In this document: positions 22,656 through 32,173 of the stretch, piece by piece | Position numbering within the stretch: position 1 is the stretch's first letter | How the letters are laid out: every line of letters starts with the position of its first letter | Source: CAWDDG01 sp963801065 | GTDB lineage: Bacteria > Actinomycetota > Actinomycetes > Jiangellales > Jiangellaceae | Length of the DNA: 64,000 bases | Reading direction: 5' to 3' | Assembly: GCA_963801065.1 (NCBI GenBank) | Contig: CAWDDG010000005.1 | Location: forward strand, 186,001 to 250,000 | Position numbers and translations under genes: made by a program | Notes under the pieces: generated by a model | Database searches by the model: none | Told to the model about the DNA's origin: nothing | The model's input: the letters and a program-made list of their open reading frames with translations, nothing else

Positions 22656-23009
22656 CTAGGACTTGAACAGACCGACGACGTTGCCGTCCGGGTCGGCGAA
22701 CTGGGCGAACGTCACCACGTCCGGGACCTCGGTGACCGGAACCGTGGTCTTGCCGCCGAGCGATTCCACCCGAGCGAGGTAAGACTGCGGATCGTCGACC
22801 TCGACGTAGAAGGTGACTTGGTTCGGTCCTTCCGCCTCCCCGATACTGCCGGCGATGCCGGCGCCCGAGTCGGTGTCGACCATTGCGGAGTTCATTCCAA
22901 CGACAGGTTGCATCTTCCATCCGAACGCCTTCGCGTAGAACTCGTGAAGCTTGCTCGGGTTGCTCGAGTTGATCTCGAACCACGTGACCGGGTTGCCCAT
23001 CTGATCCAC
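22656..23009 (-). CDS. VOC family protein
   Basis: A 117-residue VOC protein: VTWFEINSSNPSKLHEFYAK, AFGWKMQPVVGMNSAMVDTD, a second repeat with QVTFYVEVDDPQSYLARVES and the end FADPDGNVVGLFKS. The N-terminus MDQMGNPV gives two possible starts (23009 or 23000); both have GGTGG-like sites. It is divergent from an ArsR regulator across a strong palindrome and leads into the YciI-like gene. Confidence 0.85.
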   Translation of the reverse strand: MDQMGNPVTWFEINSSNPSKLHEFYAKAFGWKMQPVVGMNSAMVDTDSGAGIAGSIGEAEGPNQVTFYVEVDDPQSYLARVESLGGKTTVPVTEVPDVVTFAQFADPDGNVVGLFKS

Positions 23010-23105
23010 CTCTCTTCGTCGATTAGTCGTTGCGAGCCGAGCTGGGCATGTGCCGGTCCACCTCCTTGCCTGTGCAGCTCGGCTGTGCCAGACTGAGCGC
23101 GCGTT

Positions 23106-23123
23106 CGTTAGTGCAAACTAACG
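23106..23123. promoter_or_regulatory. ArsR-type operator palindrome
   Basis: CGTTAGT-GCAA-ACTAACG is a perfect 7-bp dyad with a 4-bp centre, followed 18 bp later by a further GGTTAGT half-site. It sits between the divergent VOC/YciI unit and the ArsR/SRPBCC unit, 38 bp before the ArsR start, and is the obvious binding site for that regulator. Confidence 0.6.
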
Positions 23124-23161
23124 GTAAGAGTAGACGCACGGTTAGTCAAGAGGCACGGTTG

Positions 23162-23482
23162 GTGGATACGCACGATCTAGTACTGGACGCCCTCGGCGAC
23201 CGCACCAGGCGAGCAATCCTGGAGCGCCTCCGCGACGGCCCAAAGCCCGTCGTGGAGATTGCCCGCGGCCTGCCGGTGGGCCGGCCGGCCGTCTCCCAGC
23301 ACCTGAAGGTCTTGAAGCAAGCCGGGCTCGTCTCGGACCGCGCCGTCGGGACCAGGCGACTTTACGATGTCGACCGAGAAGGGCTCGAGGCCGCTCAGAG
23401 CTACCTGGGCTCGTTCTGGTCGGATGCCCTGTTGAGGTTCAAGCGCATGGCCGACGAACATCGAGCGACGCAGGAACGATGA
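23162..23482 (+). CDS. ArsR family regulator paired with SRPBCC gene
   Basis: A 106-residue ArsR/SmtB regulator: HDLVLDALGDRTRRAILERL, then the helix-turn-helix GRPAVSQHLKVLKQAGLVSD and wing GTRRLYDVDREGLEAAQ. It has no metal-binding CxC motif. The start is GTG 23162 (TTG 23159 is possible). The stop overlaps the next ATG (ATGA). ArsR-SRPBCC pairs of this kind are common in actinobacteria and seem to respond to small organic molecules, not metals. Confidence 0.85.
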   Translation: MDTHDLVLDALGDRTRRAILERLRDGPKPVVEIARGLPVGRPAVSQHLKVLKQAGLVSDRAVGTRRLYDVDREGLEAAQSYLGSFWSDALLRFKRMADEHRATQER

Positions 23483-23940
23483 GCTCCAATCCCCGGCTCG
23501 CGGCCGTCCGTGAATCGGTCCAGGTCGACTGCCCAGTCGACGAGGCCTTCGTCCTCTTCACAGCCCGGATGGGCGAGTGGTGGCCGCTCGACAAGGCCTC
23601 CTACGGAGGGGACCGAGCCAAGGACATCTTCCTCGAACCCCGCGTCGGCGGACGCTTCTTCGAGCGATTCACCGACGGCGATGAGCTCCAGGTCGGCAGC
23701 GTCGTCGCCTGCGAGCCCCCGAGGCGCATCACGTTCACATGGAGAACAGCAGACTGGGAGGGCGAAACCGAGGTCGAGGTGACCTTCACTCCACAACACG
23801 AGGGAACGCGGGTCGATTTGGCACACCGCGGCTTCGAACGTCTTGGGCCGCTTGGTCCAGACGTCGCGGCCAAGTTCCGCGCCGGCTGGCCTGGAGTCAT
23901 GCAGGCATTCGTGCAGCGAACCGGACAAGACAACGGATAA
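23479..23940 (+). CDS. SRPBCC (AHSA1-like) domain protein
   Basis: A 153-residue START/AHSA1-fold protein: VQVDCPVDEAFVLFTARMGE, WWPLDKASYGGD, then LEPRVGGRFFERFTDGDELQ, ACEPPRRITFTWRTADWEGE and the helix FRAGWPGVMQAFVQRT. It forms a hydrophobic cavity for a ligand; function is unknown. It is coupled to the ArsR gene by ATGA and intact, unlike the similar pair at 6.2-6.9 kb. Confidence 0.85.
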   Translation: MSSNPRLAAVRESVQVDCPVDEAFVLFTARMGEWWPLDKASYGGDRAKDIFLEPRVGGRFFERFTDGDELQVGSVVACEPPRRITFTWRTADWEGETEVEVTFTPQHEGTRVDLAHRGFERLGPLGPDVAAKFRAGWPGVMQAFVQRTGQDNG

Positions 23941-23990
23941 GACGGACCTCGCCCGGGCCTTTCGCAGCCCGCCAGGCTCGCGGGTCACGG

Positions 23991-24755
23991 ATGGGTGGAC
24001 CCCAAACCAGGAGGTGGGTTGCGATATTCGCCTACGACGAAGCAGTCGCCAAGCGATACCCCACGGTCCGCGCGGGAGTCGTGCACGCGACCGGACTGGG
24101 CAACGGTCCCAGCCCACCGGAGCTGCTCGACGAATATCGGGCCGAGCAACAAGCCGCCTCCGAAAGGTTGAAGGCCACGGCGATCGCGGATCTGCCCTCG
24201 ATCGCCGCTTGGCGCCGCGCTTTCACCCAGTTCGGCGCCAAACCCACCCAACATCGCAACGCCGCCGAAGCGCTGCTCCGAAGACTCGCCAAGCAGGGCG
24301 AGATCCCGACCGTCAACGTGCTCGTCGACATCGGCAACCTCGTGTCGATCCGCTACGCCATGCCCGTTGCCGTGTTCGACCTGGCTGACATCGCCGACTC
24401 CCTCACCGTTCGTTTCGCCACCGGCGATGAACTCTTCACCGACCTCGGATCGGCCGGCAGCGTCGTCCCCGACCCTGGCGAGGTCATCTTCGTTGACCGC
24501 GACAACGTGGTGAGCGCTCGGCGCTGGTGTTGGCGCCAAAGCGCCCAGAGCGCCACCAGCGGAACCACCGTCGAGGCGCTCATCGTCATCGAAGGGCTCC
24601 ACGACACCGCCGGCCAAGACGTCGAGGAGGCACTCACCGACCTCACCTCCTTACTTGCCTCACATCAGCCCCACAGGCACACCAGGTCGCACGTGTTGTC
24701 ACCGAGCAACCCCAGCACTGGGTCGAGCGAAGGCGTCGAGTACCCAACCCGATAG
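23991..24755 (+). CDS. Stand-alone B3/B4 tRNA-binding-domain protein
   Basis: A 254-residue protein. The region from YPTVRAGVVHATGLGNGP through SIAAWRRAFTQFGAKPTQHR, NAAEALLRRLAKQGEIPTVN and VLVDIGNLVSIRYAMPVAVF is the B3/B4 domain of phenylalanyl-tRNA synthetase beta chain, the editing module. The continuation LTVRFATGDELFTDLG and GEVIFVDRDNVVSARRWCW is typical of stand-alone members. These may deacylate mischarged tRNA or free aminoacyl adducts, but this is unproven. ATG 23991 is the first in-frame start near the domain. Confidence 0.8.
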   Translation: MGGPQTRRWVAIFAYDEAVAKRYPTVRAGVVHATGLGNGPSPPELLDEYRAEQQAASERLKATAIADLPSIAAWRRAFTQFGAKPTQHRNAAEALLRRLAKQGEIPTVNVLVDIGNLVSIRYAMPVAVFDLADIADSLTVRFATGDELFTDLGSAGSVVPDPGEVIFVDRDNVVSARRWCWRQSAQSATSGTTVEALIVIEGLHDTAGQDVEEALTDLTSLLASHQPHRHTRSHVLSPSNPSTGSSEGVEYPTR

Positions 24756-24875
24756 GAACGGACGTGCGGTGTTGGCTGAGCGAGCCTGGTGGTCCGGAGC
24801 GAGGCAGTTCCGCGGTGCCAGATCTCAGCTTGCCGCAGAAGATCTCGACGACGCGCTCGGTCGATGAGCGGGACG

Positions 24876-25958
24876 TCAGGAGGGGGCGAGCGCGTACACC
24901 CGGTGCCGGCCGGCAATCCCCTTCAGCTCCACCTCGCGACCCTCGAGGAACGTGACCGCCGGGGTCGAGGCGTGGACGAGCTCGTATACGGCGCTGGACA
25001 CGAGCACCTCGCCGCCGATCGCCTGTCCCGCGACGCGTGCCGCGAAGTGCACGGTGCTACCGATGAAGTGCTCGGCCTCCTTGATCGCGTCGCCCGTGTG
25101 GATGCCGATCCGCACGCGGATCGGCCGCGCGACGTCGCCGAACTCCCGCTCGATCTCGAGCTGGATCACCTGCGCGCACGCGACCGCCCGGCGGGCGCTC
25201 GAGAAGGCTAGCATCGACCCGTCGCCCTGCGTCTCGACGACGGTGCCGCCGTGGGCGGCCGTCACCGCCTCGATGAGCCGGTTGTGGCGCCGGATGACCT
25301 CGAGCCAGGCCCGGTCGCCGAGGCGGGCGAGCATGGGTGTCGAGTCGACGATGTCGGTGAACACGATCGTGACCGTGCCATCGACGGCCAGCGAGGCGGA
25401 CAGGTCCGGCCGCTCGCGCTGGATCGTCCGCTCGAGCTCGTCGAGCGAAACGGTGAGCGGCCGGCCGAGGGTCTCCAAATTCGATCGCGGGAACGACCAG
25501 TGAACGTGGACGACCTTCCACTCCCCTCGCTCGAGGTGGAGGATGTAGGTCGCGCGCGACTCGAGTGCTTCGCCCTCCCAGCTGATCGTCTCCTTCACCC
25601 CGGCCCAGCCGACCGACCCTTCCTCCCAGGCCTGGATCTCGGTGGCCGCGACCGGGAAGGCGCCGGTCTCCTGCATCTGTCGAGCCCAGATCGCGCGGGT
25701 CTCGCCGCCCCGAAACCACTCGGCGCGGTCGGTGCCGATCATCAGGGTGCCGGCGTGATCGGAAAGCCGCCCGAGGTATGCCTCCTCGTCGCCCGCGGCG
25801 ATCGCGATGGTCCACCGCTCCACGACGCGACGGATCTCCTCGGAGGGCTCCACACGGCGAATGGTGCGATACCGATGCCGATGGACGCAACCCACCGGTC
25901 GGTGTTCGAACCTATCCAGCACCTCGGGCCGCCCCCGACGTAGTGCTTGGACCGTCAT
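24876..25958 (-). CDS. Class III nucleotide cyclase with NTF2-like sensor domain
   Basis: A 360-residue protein, or 325 from GTG 25853. ATG 25958 is kept because GGAGG lies 6 nt upstream, although the first 35 residues look unlike a domain. Residues 40-160 form a SnoaL/NTF2-like domain (RRVVERWTIAIAAGDEEAYL). Residues 190-350 form a class III cyclase: VTIVFTDIVDSTPMLARLGD with the first metal Asp, VVETQGDGSMLAF with the second. The usual transition-state Asn is replaced by His in GSTVHFAARVAG, so activity is uncertain. It may make cAMP or act as a binding-only sensor. Confidence 0.82.
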   Translation of the reverse strand: MTVQALRRGRPEVLDRFEHRPVGCVHRHRYRTIRRVEPSEEIRRVVERWTIAIAAGDEEAYLGRLSDHAGTLMIGTDRAEWFRGGETRAIWARQMQETGAFPVAATEIQAWEEGSVGWAGVKETISWEGEALESRATYILHLERGEWKVVHVHWSFPRSNLETLGRPLTVSLDELERTIQRERPDLSASLAVDGTVTIVFTDIVDSTPMLARLGDRAWLEVIRRHNRLIEAVTAAHGGTVVETQGDGSMLAFSSARRAVACAQVIQLEIEREFGDVARPIRVRIGIHTGDAIKEAEHFIGSTVHFAARVAGQAIGGEVLVSSAVYELVHASTPAVTFLEGREVELKGIAGRHRVYALAPS

Positions 25959-26101
25959 CCCAGCCTCCGTTTCGCCCGAAGGCCCGATCCGCCCTGGCCC
26001 CCGGCCTCACATGGTAGATACCGGGCGTCGGGCTTTCGGGTGAGTGAGCGCGGGATAGTGGCCTCGAGTCGGCGGCGGTCAAGCAGGTCGCGCCGCGTAC
26101 C

Positions 26102-28298
26102 ATGCGAGTGGGTCCTCATGTGACGCCCGTTCCCCAGGGACCCTCCCGGCTCGACGACGGATGGTTGTGGCCGTGCAACCACGAGTTGTACGACGTCAAG
26201 CCGCTCAACGACATCCTTGCCGTGCAGGCGGCGGGGTACGGCGGCGGCTCGTTGGTGTACGCCAATGTCGCGATGCGCCCACCGCAGGAGGTGTTCGACG
26301 AGGCGTGGCCGCAGCCGTACAGCCGTGCGACGCTCGACCCGTACTACGACCTTGTCTCGTACATGCTCGACGTCCGGCCGGTGACGGCCGACCCGCGCAC
26401 CGGCGAGCTGCCTCCGAAGACACGTTTCATGGCGCGAGCCGCCGGTGCGCTTGGTGCAAGTGACGGCTTCTTCCATCCCAATCTCGCGGTCACCTTCGAT
26501 GACGAGGGGCCCGGTCAGCGGAACAGGTTCGGCGTGGCGCAGCGCGGTTGTCAGTTTGTGGGTTAGTGCGACATCGGCTGCAACGTCGGTGCGAAGAACT
26601 CGCTGGACCACAACTACCTCGCCGTTGCCGAGCAGCGTGGCGCGACCGTCGGTGTGCGTACGGAGGCGATGTACGTTGCCAAGTCCGACGGCGGCTACCG
26701 GGTCCGGCTGCGTGAGTACGGCCGCCACGGTGCCGGACGTGACGGATCTGAGCGTGATGTCACGGCGCGGTCCGTGTTCGTATGCGCCGGCGCGCTCGGA
26801 ACGACCGAGCTGCTGCTCCGCAGCCGTGATCAGTTCGCGACTTTGCCCGACCTGCCGGCCGGGCTCGGCCAGGGCTACTCGGGCACCGGCGACTTCCTCA
26901 GCTTCGGCCGTGGCATGCGTGACCGTTTCGAGCCCGGCTCGGGACCGACCATCACGACGGCATCGCTCATGCATACGCAGACCGCCGGGGAGGACCACTG
27001 GTTCGTCCTCGAGGACGGCGGGTTCTCGGGGCACCTGGCCAAGCTGGTGGCGGACCTCGACATGTCGCAGCTGCCGGAGCATGTCACACAGGCCATCCGG
27101 AGGGGGGCGCTCCGCACGATCACCCGCGCTCGAGAGTTCGCCGCCGGACTGGACGACAACAACGTGGACACTGCCGTTCTACTGGCCATGGGACGCGACC
27201 GTGCCCAGGGACGCATCGAGCTCCGCGGCCGCCAGCACCGGCTGCACGTGACCTGGGACGTGAGCAGCAACAATCCCCTGTACACGGCGGAGCGCGCAGT
27301 CTCCGCCAACATGGTCCGGGCCACCGGTGGCCAACCGTTCGTCACGCCGACGTGGGCCCTGTTCCGCCAGCCTGTGACAGTGCACAACCTCGGCGGCGCC
27401 CGCATGGGCACCGAACCTGGGATCGCCGTCGTCGACCCGGATGGAGAGGTGTTCGGGCATCCCGGCCTGTACGTGCTCGACGGCGCCGCGCTGCCGAGCG
27501 CAACGGGTGCCAACCCCTCCCTGACCATCGCTGCGGTCGCCGAGCGCTGCATGGAGGTCGCCGTCAGGCGCCTGACCGGATCATCGGCCTGGGTCGCTCC
27601 CGAGCGCGGGGCCGCCGAGCCGCGCGAGGTCCCGGAGGACGCTGTCGTCAGGGCCGTCTCGGCTCGCGCCGGCCCGAGGCGGCTGGTGCCGGGGATCTCG
27701 TTCACGGAAACCATGCGGGGGCAAGGTGCAGTTGCCCGCCGAGGATGGGCGTCCACCTCGGCAACGACGCGTGACGCTGCACCTGCATGCTCATACACCG
27801 GATCTGCAGGCGTTCCTCGACGACCAGGTCCACGCCGTGCAGCTAGCTGGGACGATCCATGTCGACGGACTGACGCGGCAGCCGGCCCGGGTCGAAGGTA
27901 CAACCCTGCACCTGATGGTTGCGGTAGACGGCGGTCCCCGCCGAACGATGGACTACACCGTCCCGTTCACCGACGACGCCGGGACGCCGTGGCTGCTCCA
28001 GGGGTCCAAGCGGATCGAGCGCCGGTGGCTCAACGGCCCGTGGCACGCCACCACAGTGTTGTACTTCGCGATCGTCCCGCCCGAGTCCCGTTATGAGTCG
28101 CTGGTACCGGCGGGTCGGGTGGCCATCTCGCCAGTAGACGTGTTCCGGCTGCTCGCCAGCATGCGTGCTGCCGGCACCGAGCGCGGCGTCACGGCTGCGC
28201 GGGCGGTCATACGATTCGGCGCCTTCTTCGCCGATGCCGTGCTGCGGGCCTACCTGACACCTGCTGGTCGACGCTCGGTACGTCGAGGTCGCACGTGA
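26102..28298 (+). pseudogene. GMC oxidoreductase (cholesterol oxidase-like), decayed
   Basis: Three lesions break this gene. The N-terminal FAD-binding region (GxGxxG, about 80 residues) is absent; sequence starts near LAVQAAGYGGGSLVYANVAM. An in-frame TAG at 26564 replaces the Glu of FVGECDIGCNVG. One extra G near 27716 shifts the frame after ISFTETMRG; the next frame continues VQLPAEDG and HLHAHTPDLQAFLDD to a stop at 28296. Between the lesions the GMC C-domain is clear: VHNLGGARMGTEPGIAVVD, LDGAALPSATGANPSLTIAA. Intact relatives oxidise sterols or other alcohols. The stop overlaps the phosphoesterase start, so they once formed an operon. Confidence 0.8.
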
Positions 28299-29662
28299 CC
28301 GGCCACAGCGCTCCCGATACCGGCGTGCGACGACTCTCCGACGACACGCTCGTGGTGTTCCTGTCCGACACGCACATCGGGGGGGCGGACCGAACCGAGA
28401 TCTTCGAGTCCGCCACGGAGCTCACCGCACTGGTGATGGAGATCGGGCAGCACGTCGGGCCGGTCGAGCTCGTGCTGCTGGGCGACTTCCTCGATCTCCA
28501 GGGATGGGCCATACCGGGCAGGTCAACGAGCGCGTGACCGCGACGCTGACGCGACCCGACTATGCCGAGCTGTTCGATGCGCTGCGGGCGTTCAGGAGTG
28601 CCGCCGGACATCGCGTGACCTACGTGATTGGCAACCACGACGCTGAGCTGTGGTGGAACGTCCGACTTCAGAACGTGCTCAGAGACGCCGGATTGGTCGA
28701 CGAGTTCGCGCTGTCGTACGCGGCCCGGTTCAAGTCGCTCGGTGACCAGCTGATCTACGGCGAGCATGGGAACCAGTTCGATCCCACCAACCGCGTCACC
28801 GACTACAGCGACCCGCTGGACACGGCCGATCGGTGCACACGTGGTCGACGAGATCGTGCGACCCATCGGGTCCGGCACCAGACTCACCGGCAACCTGGAC
28901 CTGCGCGACGTCAGCTTCGTCTTTCCACTCGCCGCCATTCCGGAATGGATCGCTGGCCGGATCTTCTACCGTTTCCTCGGCGAAGCGCTGCGGTGGATCT
29001 TCATCCTGTTCGTGATCGCCAACGTCGCGCACGCGTTCCTCATCTGGCTGGGCTCGTCCGACGAGCAACGAGCCACCACCCGGACGATCCTCGGGGAGGT
29101 TGCCTACGACGTCGGTCTCCTGGTCCTCGTCGGCGCGGTCGTCTTCCTCGCCGGCCGCCGGACGGCCCGTCGAGCGATCTCATTGCTCGCTCTACGCCTG
29201 ACAAGTGCGTCGTCGAGCTCCGAGCCAACTCGCATACGCGGCACTCTGCTGACCGACGAGCCGCTCCCGATGGCCGGCGGCGTTACTCCCCGGAACATCG
29301 CAGTGTTTGTGTCAGGGCACACGCACGCCCCGTCCAGCTCGCAGCTCCGGCGCGACGACGAGACGATGACCGTCATCGTCAACACCGGGTGCTGGCTGCG
29401 CCAGCTCCATCCGGTCCCAGCACGGTTCGGCGCGCCGCACGTCTTCGTGCCCATGTTCGTCCAGACGCACGTCCGAGTGCACCGCAGCCAGGAGGGTGTC
29501 GCGGTCGAGCTCTGGGACCGTCCAAGGCCAGCACCGCGGACGCTGCCCTGGATCGAGCGAGCCGCCATCGCGGGGCGAATACCGAACAATCCGCAATCCC
29601 CTGGCGCCCCGCGCCTGCTCGATCGCCAGCTGGTCGCCAGCGGGACGAGAGCGTCAACATGA
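28295..29662 (+). pseudogene. Membrane-associated metallophosphoesterase with two frameshifts
   Basis: All five calcineurin-like motifs are present but in three frames: FLSDTHIGGAD and LLGDFLDLQ in the first; YVIGNHDAELWW and IYGEHGNQFDP in the second (shift near 28503); SGHTHAPSSSQL in the third (an extra G near 28827, where DPLDT should meet PIGAHVVDEIV). Two membrane helices lie in the third part (WIFILFVIANVAHAFLIWL; VGLLVLVGAVVFLAG). An intact version would be a metal-dependent phosphohydrolase of about 450 residues at the membrane. It overlaps the GMC stop by 4 nt. Confidence 0.75.
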
Positions 29663-29789
29663 GCCTGCACACGCTGCCCGGTCACCGGCTGTGACTCCCG
29701 CCGTGGGCGGACGAGCCGGCATCAACAGCGAGTCGGCGGTGAGCGCGACTCCCACGACGTGAACCAGATCGCATGGCAGCTCGCGTCGA

Positions 29790-30360
29790 TCAAGATTCCT
29801 TGCGGGTCGAAGCAATCTCTCCGGGCTGTCGGTTAGAGGTCGGGTACAAGTGATCGCGTCGTACGGCCTGGGGCTGGCGGTGGAAGAGCGGGGTGAGGAC
29901 GATGCCGGCGCCGGCTGCGGCGATGGCCATGAATAGCCAGGCGCCGTCGAAGTCGCTCTTCGTGGCGAGCGTGCTGCCGCCGACGATCGCGACAAAGGAC
30001 GCGAGCCCGAGTGCGGCGCCGATCTGGCGGAAGGGTGGTCTGGACGCCGATGCCGTCGCGAGGCGGGCGGGCGGCAGTGTCGAGGCGGCAAGCGCCGTGA
30101 AAGCGGGGATCACTAGGCCGACCCCGATGCCGCCGAGCAGCTGGCCGGGCAGGTATTGGGTGAGGTGGCGCGGCTGGTCGCCGAGCGTGGCCAGGAACCA
30201 GACGCTGGCGAGGGCGAAGATGATGCCGCCCGGTGCGCCGATGCGGGCGCTGCCATAGCGGTCGCCGAGCCGCCCGGAGAGGGCGGCGACGATGGCGGCG
30301 GCGAGCGGGCCTGGGAAGAAGGCGAAGCCGGCTTTCGCTACCGAGTAGTGCCAGACAAGT
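29790..30360 (-). pseudogene. C-terminal part of a DHA2-type MFS transporter
   Basis: From about 30360 downward one open frame reads WHYSVAKAGFAFFPGPLAAA, then LSGRLGDRYGS, LPGQLLGGIGVGLVIPAFTA, and FRQIGAALGLASFVAIVGGS, ending after the last helix. This is the second half of an EmrB/QacA-type exporter. The first seven or so helices are missing, and no start codon lies in frame before 30113. It is joined directly to the end of the SDR gene, so a deletion fused the two. The intact exporter at 36.2 kb is a different member. Confidence 0.72.
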
Positions 30361-30384
30361 CGGCGGGGTCGCCAGAGGGCTCGC

Positions 30385-31183
30385 TTGGGGCGTCGTGATG
30401 GGCCGCATCGCGCGGCCCATCATCCGGCGCAGGGCGAACCTGGGTGCGAAGCGGCCGGCGAGGGTGAGGAAGGCGTAGAGGGCGCCGACGACCTTGATGG
30501 TGCGACCGCGCTCGTGCGCGCGTAGGGCCGATTCGACCACGCGCCGCGGCCGCAGATGCGGAAACGGCGCTCAGGGTCCTGGCTGCCGGCGACGTCGGCG
30601 AACTCGGTACTGACGAGCCGGGTGCCACCGCGGTGACGCGCACGCCTTTGCCGCGCAGCTCCTCGGCGAGCGCTTCGGAGAAGCTGAGCACAAACGCCTT
30701 GCTCGCCGCGTAGGAGGCGAAATACGGCATCGGCTGACACGCCATCTGCGAGGCGACGTTGATGACGCCGCCGTGGCCGCGGCCGAGCATCGCAGGTAGC
30801 AGCCCGCGGGTGAGCGAGACGATCGCCTCGACGTTCAGCCGAACGAGCTCGGGCTCGGGCGGTAGCGAGGCGAACCGGCCGTAGCTCGCGACGCCGGCGT
30901 TGTTGACGAGCAGCTCGACGTCGATCGCGGCCGCCTTCTCGAGCAGCGTCTCTACCCCGGCGACGGTAGAGAGATCGGCGACGAGCGGCTCAAGCTTGCC
31001 GCCTCGTGCGTGTACCTCGCCGGCAAGTGCGGTCAGGCGCTGACCGCGGCGCGCCACCGCAACCACCGGATGACCGCGCTCGACGAGCGCCAGCGCGAAC
31101 TCTCGACCGAGACCGGAGGAGGCGCCCGTGACCACCGCCCAGCCGCGCCGTTCGTCTCGTGCCCGCCCGCTGGGTCGCTTCAT
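30385..31183 (-). pseudogene. Short-chain dehydrogenase/reductase with two frameshifts
   Basis: From ATG 31183 the SDR fold is clear: AVVTGASSGLGREFALALVE as the NAD(P) site, VELLVNNAGVASYGRFASLP, and the catalytic SYAASKAFVLSF (Tyr-x3-Lys). After GVRVTAVAPG the protein continues in a second frame (STEFADVAGSQDPERRF) and then a third (VVESALRAHERGRTIKVVGA), ending near MGRAMRP. Two single-base indels at about 30550-30630 explain this. An intact copy would reduce or oxidise an unknown carbonyl. Its start overlaps the divergent HxlR start in the same CATG. Confidence 0.75.
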
Positions 31184-31577
31184 GAAACTCACTCTAGGGC
31201 TCGCGCGCACGCTCGAGCTGGTCGGCGAGCGCTGGACGCTGCTGATCATCAGGGACGCCTTCCTCGGCCTGCGCCGCTTCGACGAGTTCCACGACAGCCT
31301 CGGCGTCGCACGCAACGTCCTCACCGATCGGCTCAATCGCCTTGTCGACGAAGGAATCCTCGGAACGAACCACATACAGCAAGCGCCCCTCGCGGTTCGA
31401 GTATCGGCTGACCAACAAGGGCCGCGACCTCGCCACCCCGTGCTGTCGCTCATGCAGTGGGGCGACCGGCACCTCCACCACAAACCACCACGCATCGCAC
31501 GCCGACGAAGCGACCGGAGCAGGGTCAAGGCCGTCCTCGTAGCCCGTGACACAACGTCGTCGACCCTGCCGACATAG
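31182..31577 (+). pseudogene. HxlR family regulator with compensating indels
   Basis: ATG 31182 begins an HxlR winged helix: RTLELVGERWTLLIIRDAFL, GLRRFDEFHDSLGVARNVLT, DRLNRLVDEGIL. An extra G near 31370 shifts the frame, and the wing (ERTTYSKRPSRFEYRLTNKG) is coded in another frame. A missing base near 31437 restores it, giving LSLMQWGDRHLHHKPPRIAR. The raw frame gives an altered wing of about 22 residues. The usual N-terminal cysteine of HxlR is not present. Probably a regulator of the divergent SDR gene. Confidence 0.68.
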
Positions 31578-31661
31578 AGATCGTGCCTGGCCCTGGACTC
31601 ACCGCGATCGCGTAGCAGCCGAGCCCACGTTCGAGCAGAGCGAGCATCCGCTCGCACGAAT

Positions 31662-32072
31662 TCACCGATGGAAGCGCAGCCGGTCGACGACCTTGTCGAA
31701 CGTCTTGCGCTCGGCGCGGAACGCGATTCCGACGAGGTCGAGACCCTGCGCAGGGACGGCGGCGACCGCGGCGCGGTTTGCCTCGTCATGATTCGTCGTG
31801 AAGAGCTCGTGTGTGTAGACCGCCGGGGTGACGCCACGGCTCATCGCGCGTTCGTAGGCCCGACGCAGCGCGGGGCCGTCAGCCTCGTAAATGAGTACCG
31901 GTTGGACAAACATCGGCAAGTACTGGTTCCCAGATGCGTCCCTGTACGGCTCGCCGACGACGCCCGGCACCGTTCCCGCGATCCCGCTGACGAGAAATGC
32001 CGTGACATTCGTCTTCTGCCACACGGCGAGGTCGTCGCGGAGGACGACGGCGATCTTCGTGTCGAAGTGCAT
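31662..32072 (-). CDS. DUF2000 family protein
   Basis: A 136-residue DUF2000 protein, full length: MHFDTKIAVVLRDDLAVWQK, NVTAFLVSGIAGTVPGVVGE, YLPMFVQPVLIYEADGPALR and YTHELFTTNHDEANRAAVAA. Structures in this family show a peptidyl-tRNA hydrolase-like (PTH2) fold, but function is unknown. It is single and intact next to the decayed tract. Confidence 0.85.
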   Translation of the reverse strand: MHFDTKIAVVLRDDLAVWQKTNVTAFLVSGIAGTVPGVVGEPYRDASGNQYLPMFVQPVLIYEADGPALRRAYERAMSRGVTPAVYTHELFTTNHDEANRAAVAAVPAQGLDLVGIAFRAERKTFDKVVDRLRFHR

Positions 32073-32173
32073 CTCGTGACGCTAGCCGCCGCGGCAACGC
32101 TCCCGAGCGGCACGTCGTCGAACGCCCTGCGAAAGGGCCGGCAGAGGAGCTGTGGCCGACGGGCGGAGCCGAT

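Noticed and set aside
30397..30421. Hairpin GATGGGCCGC/GCGGCCCATC as a terminator
   Set aside because: It lies inside the C-terminal codons of the SDR gene (MMGRAMRP) and is a by-product of that repetitive coding sequence.
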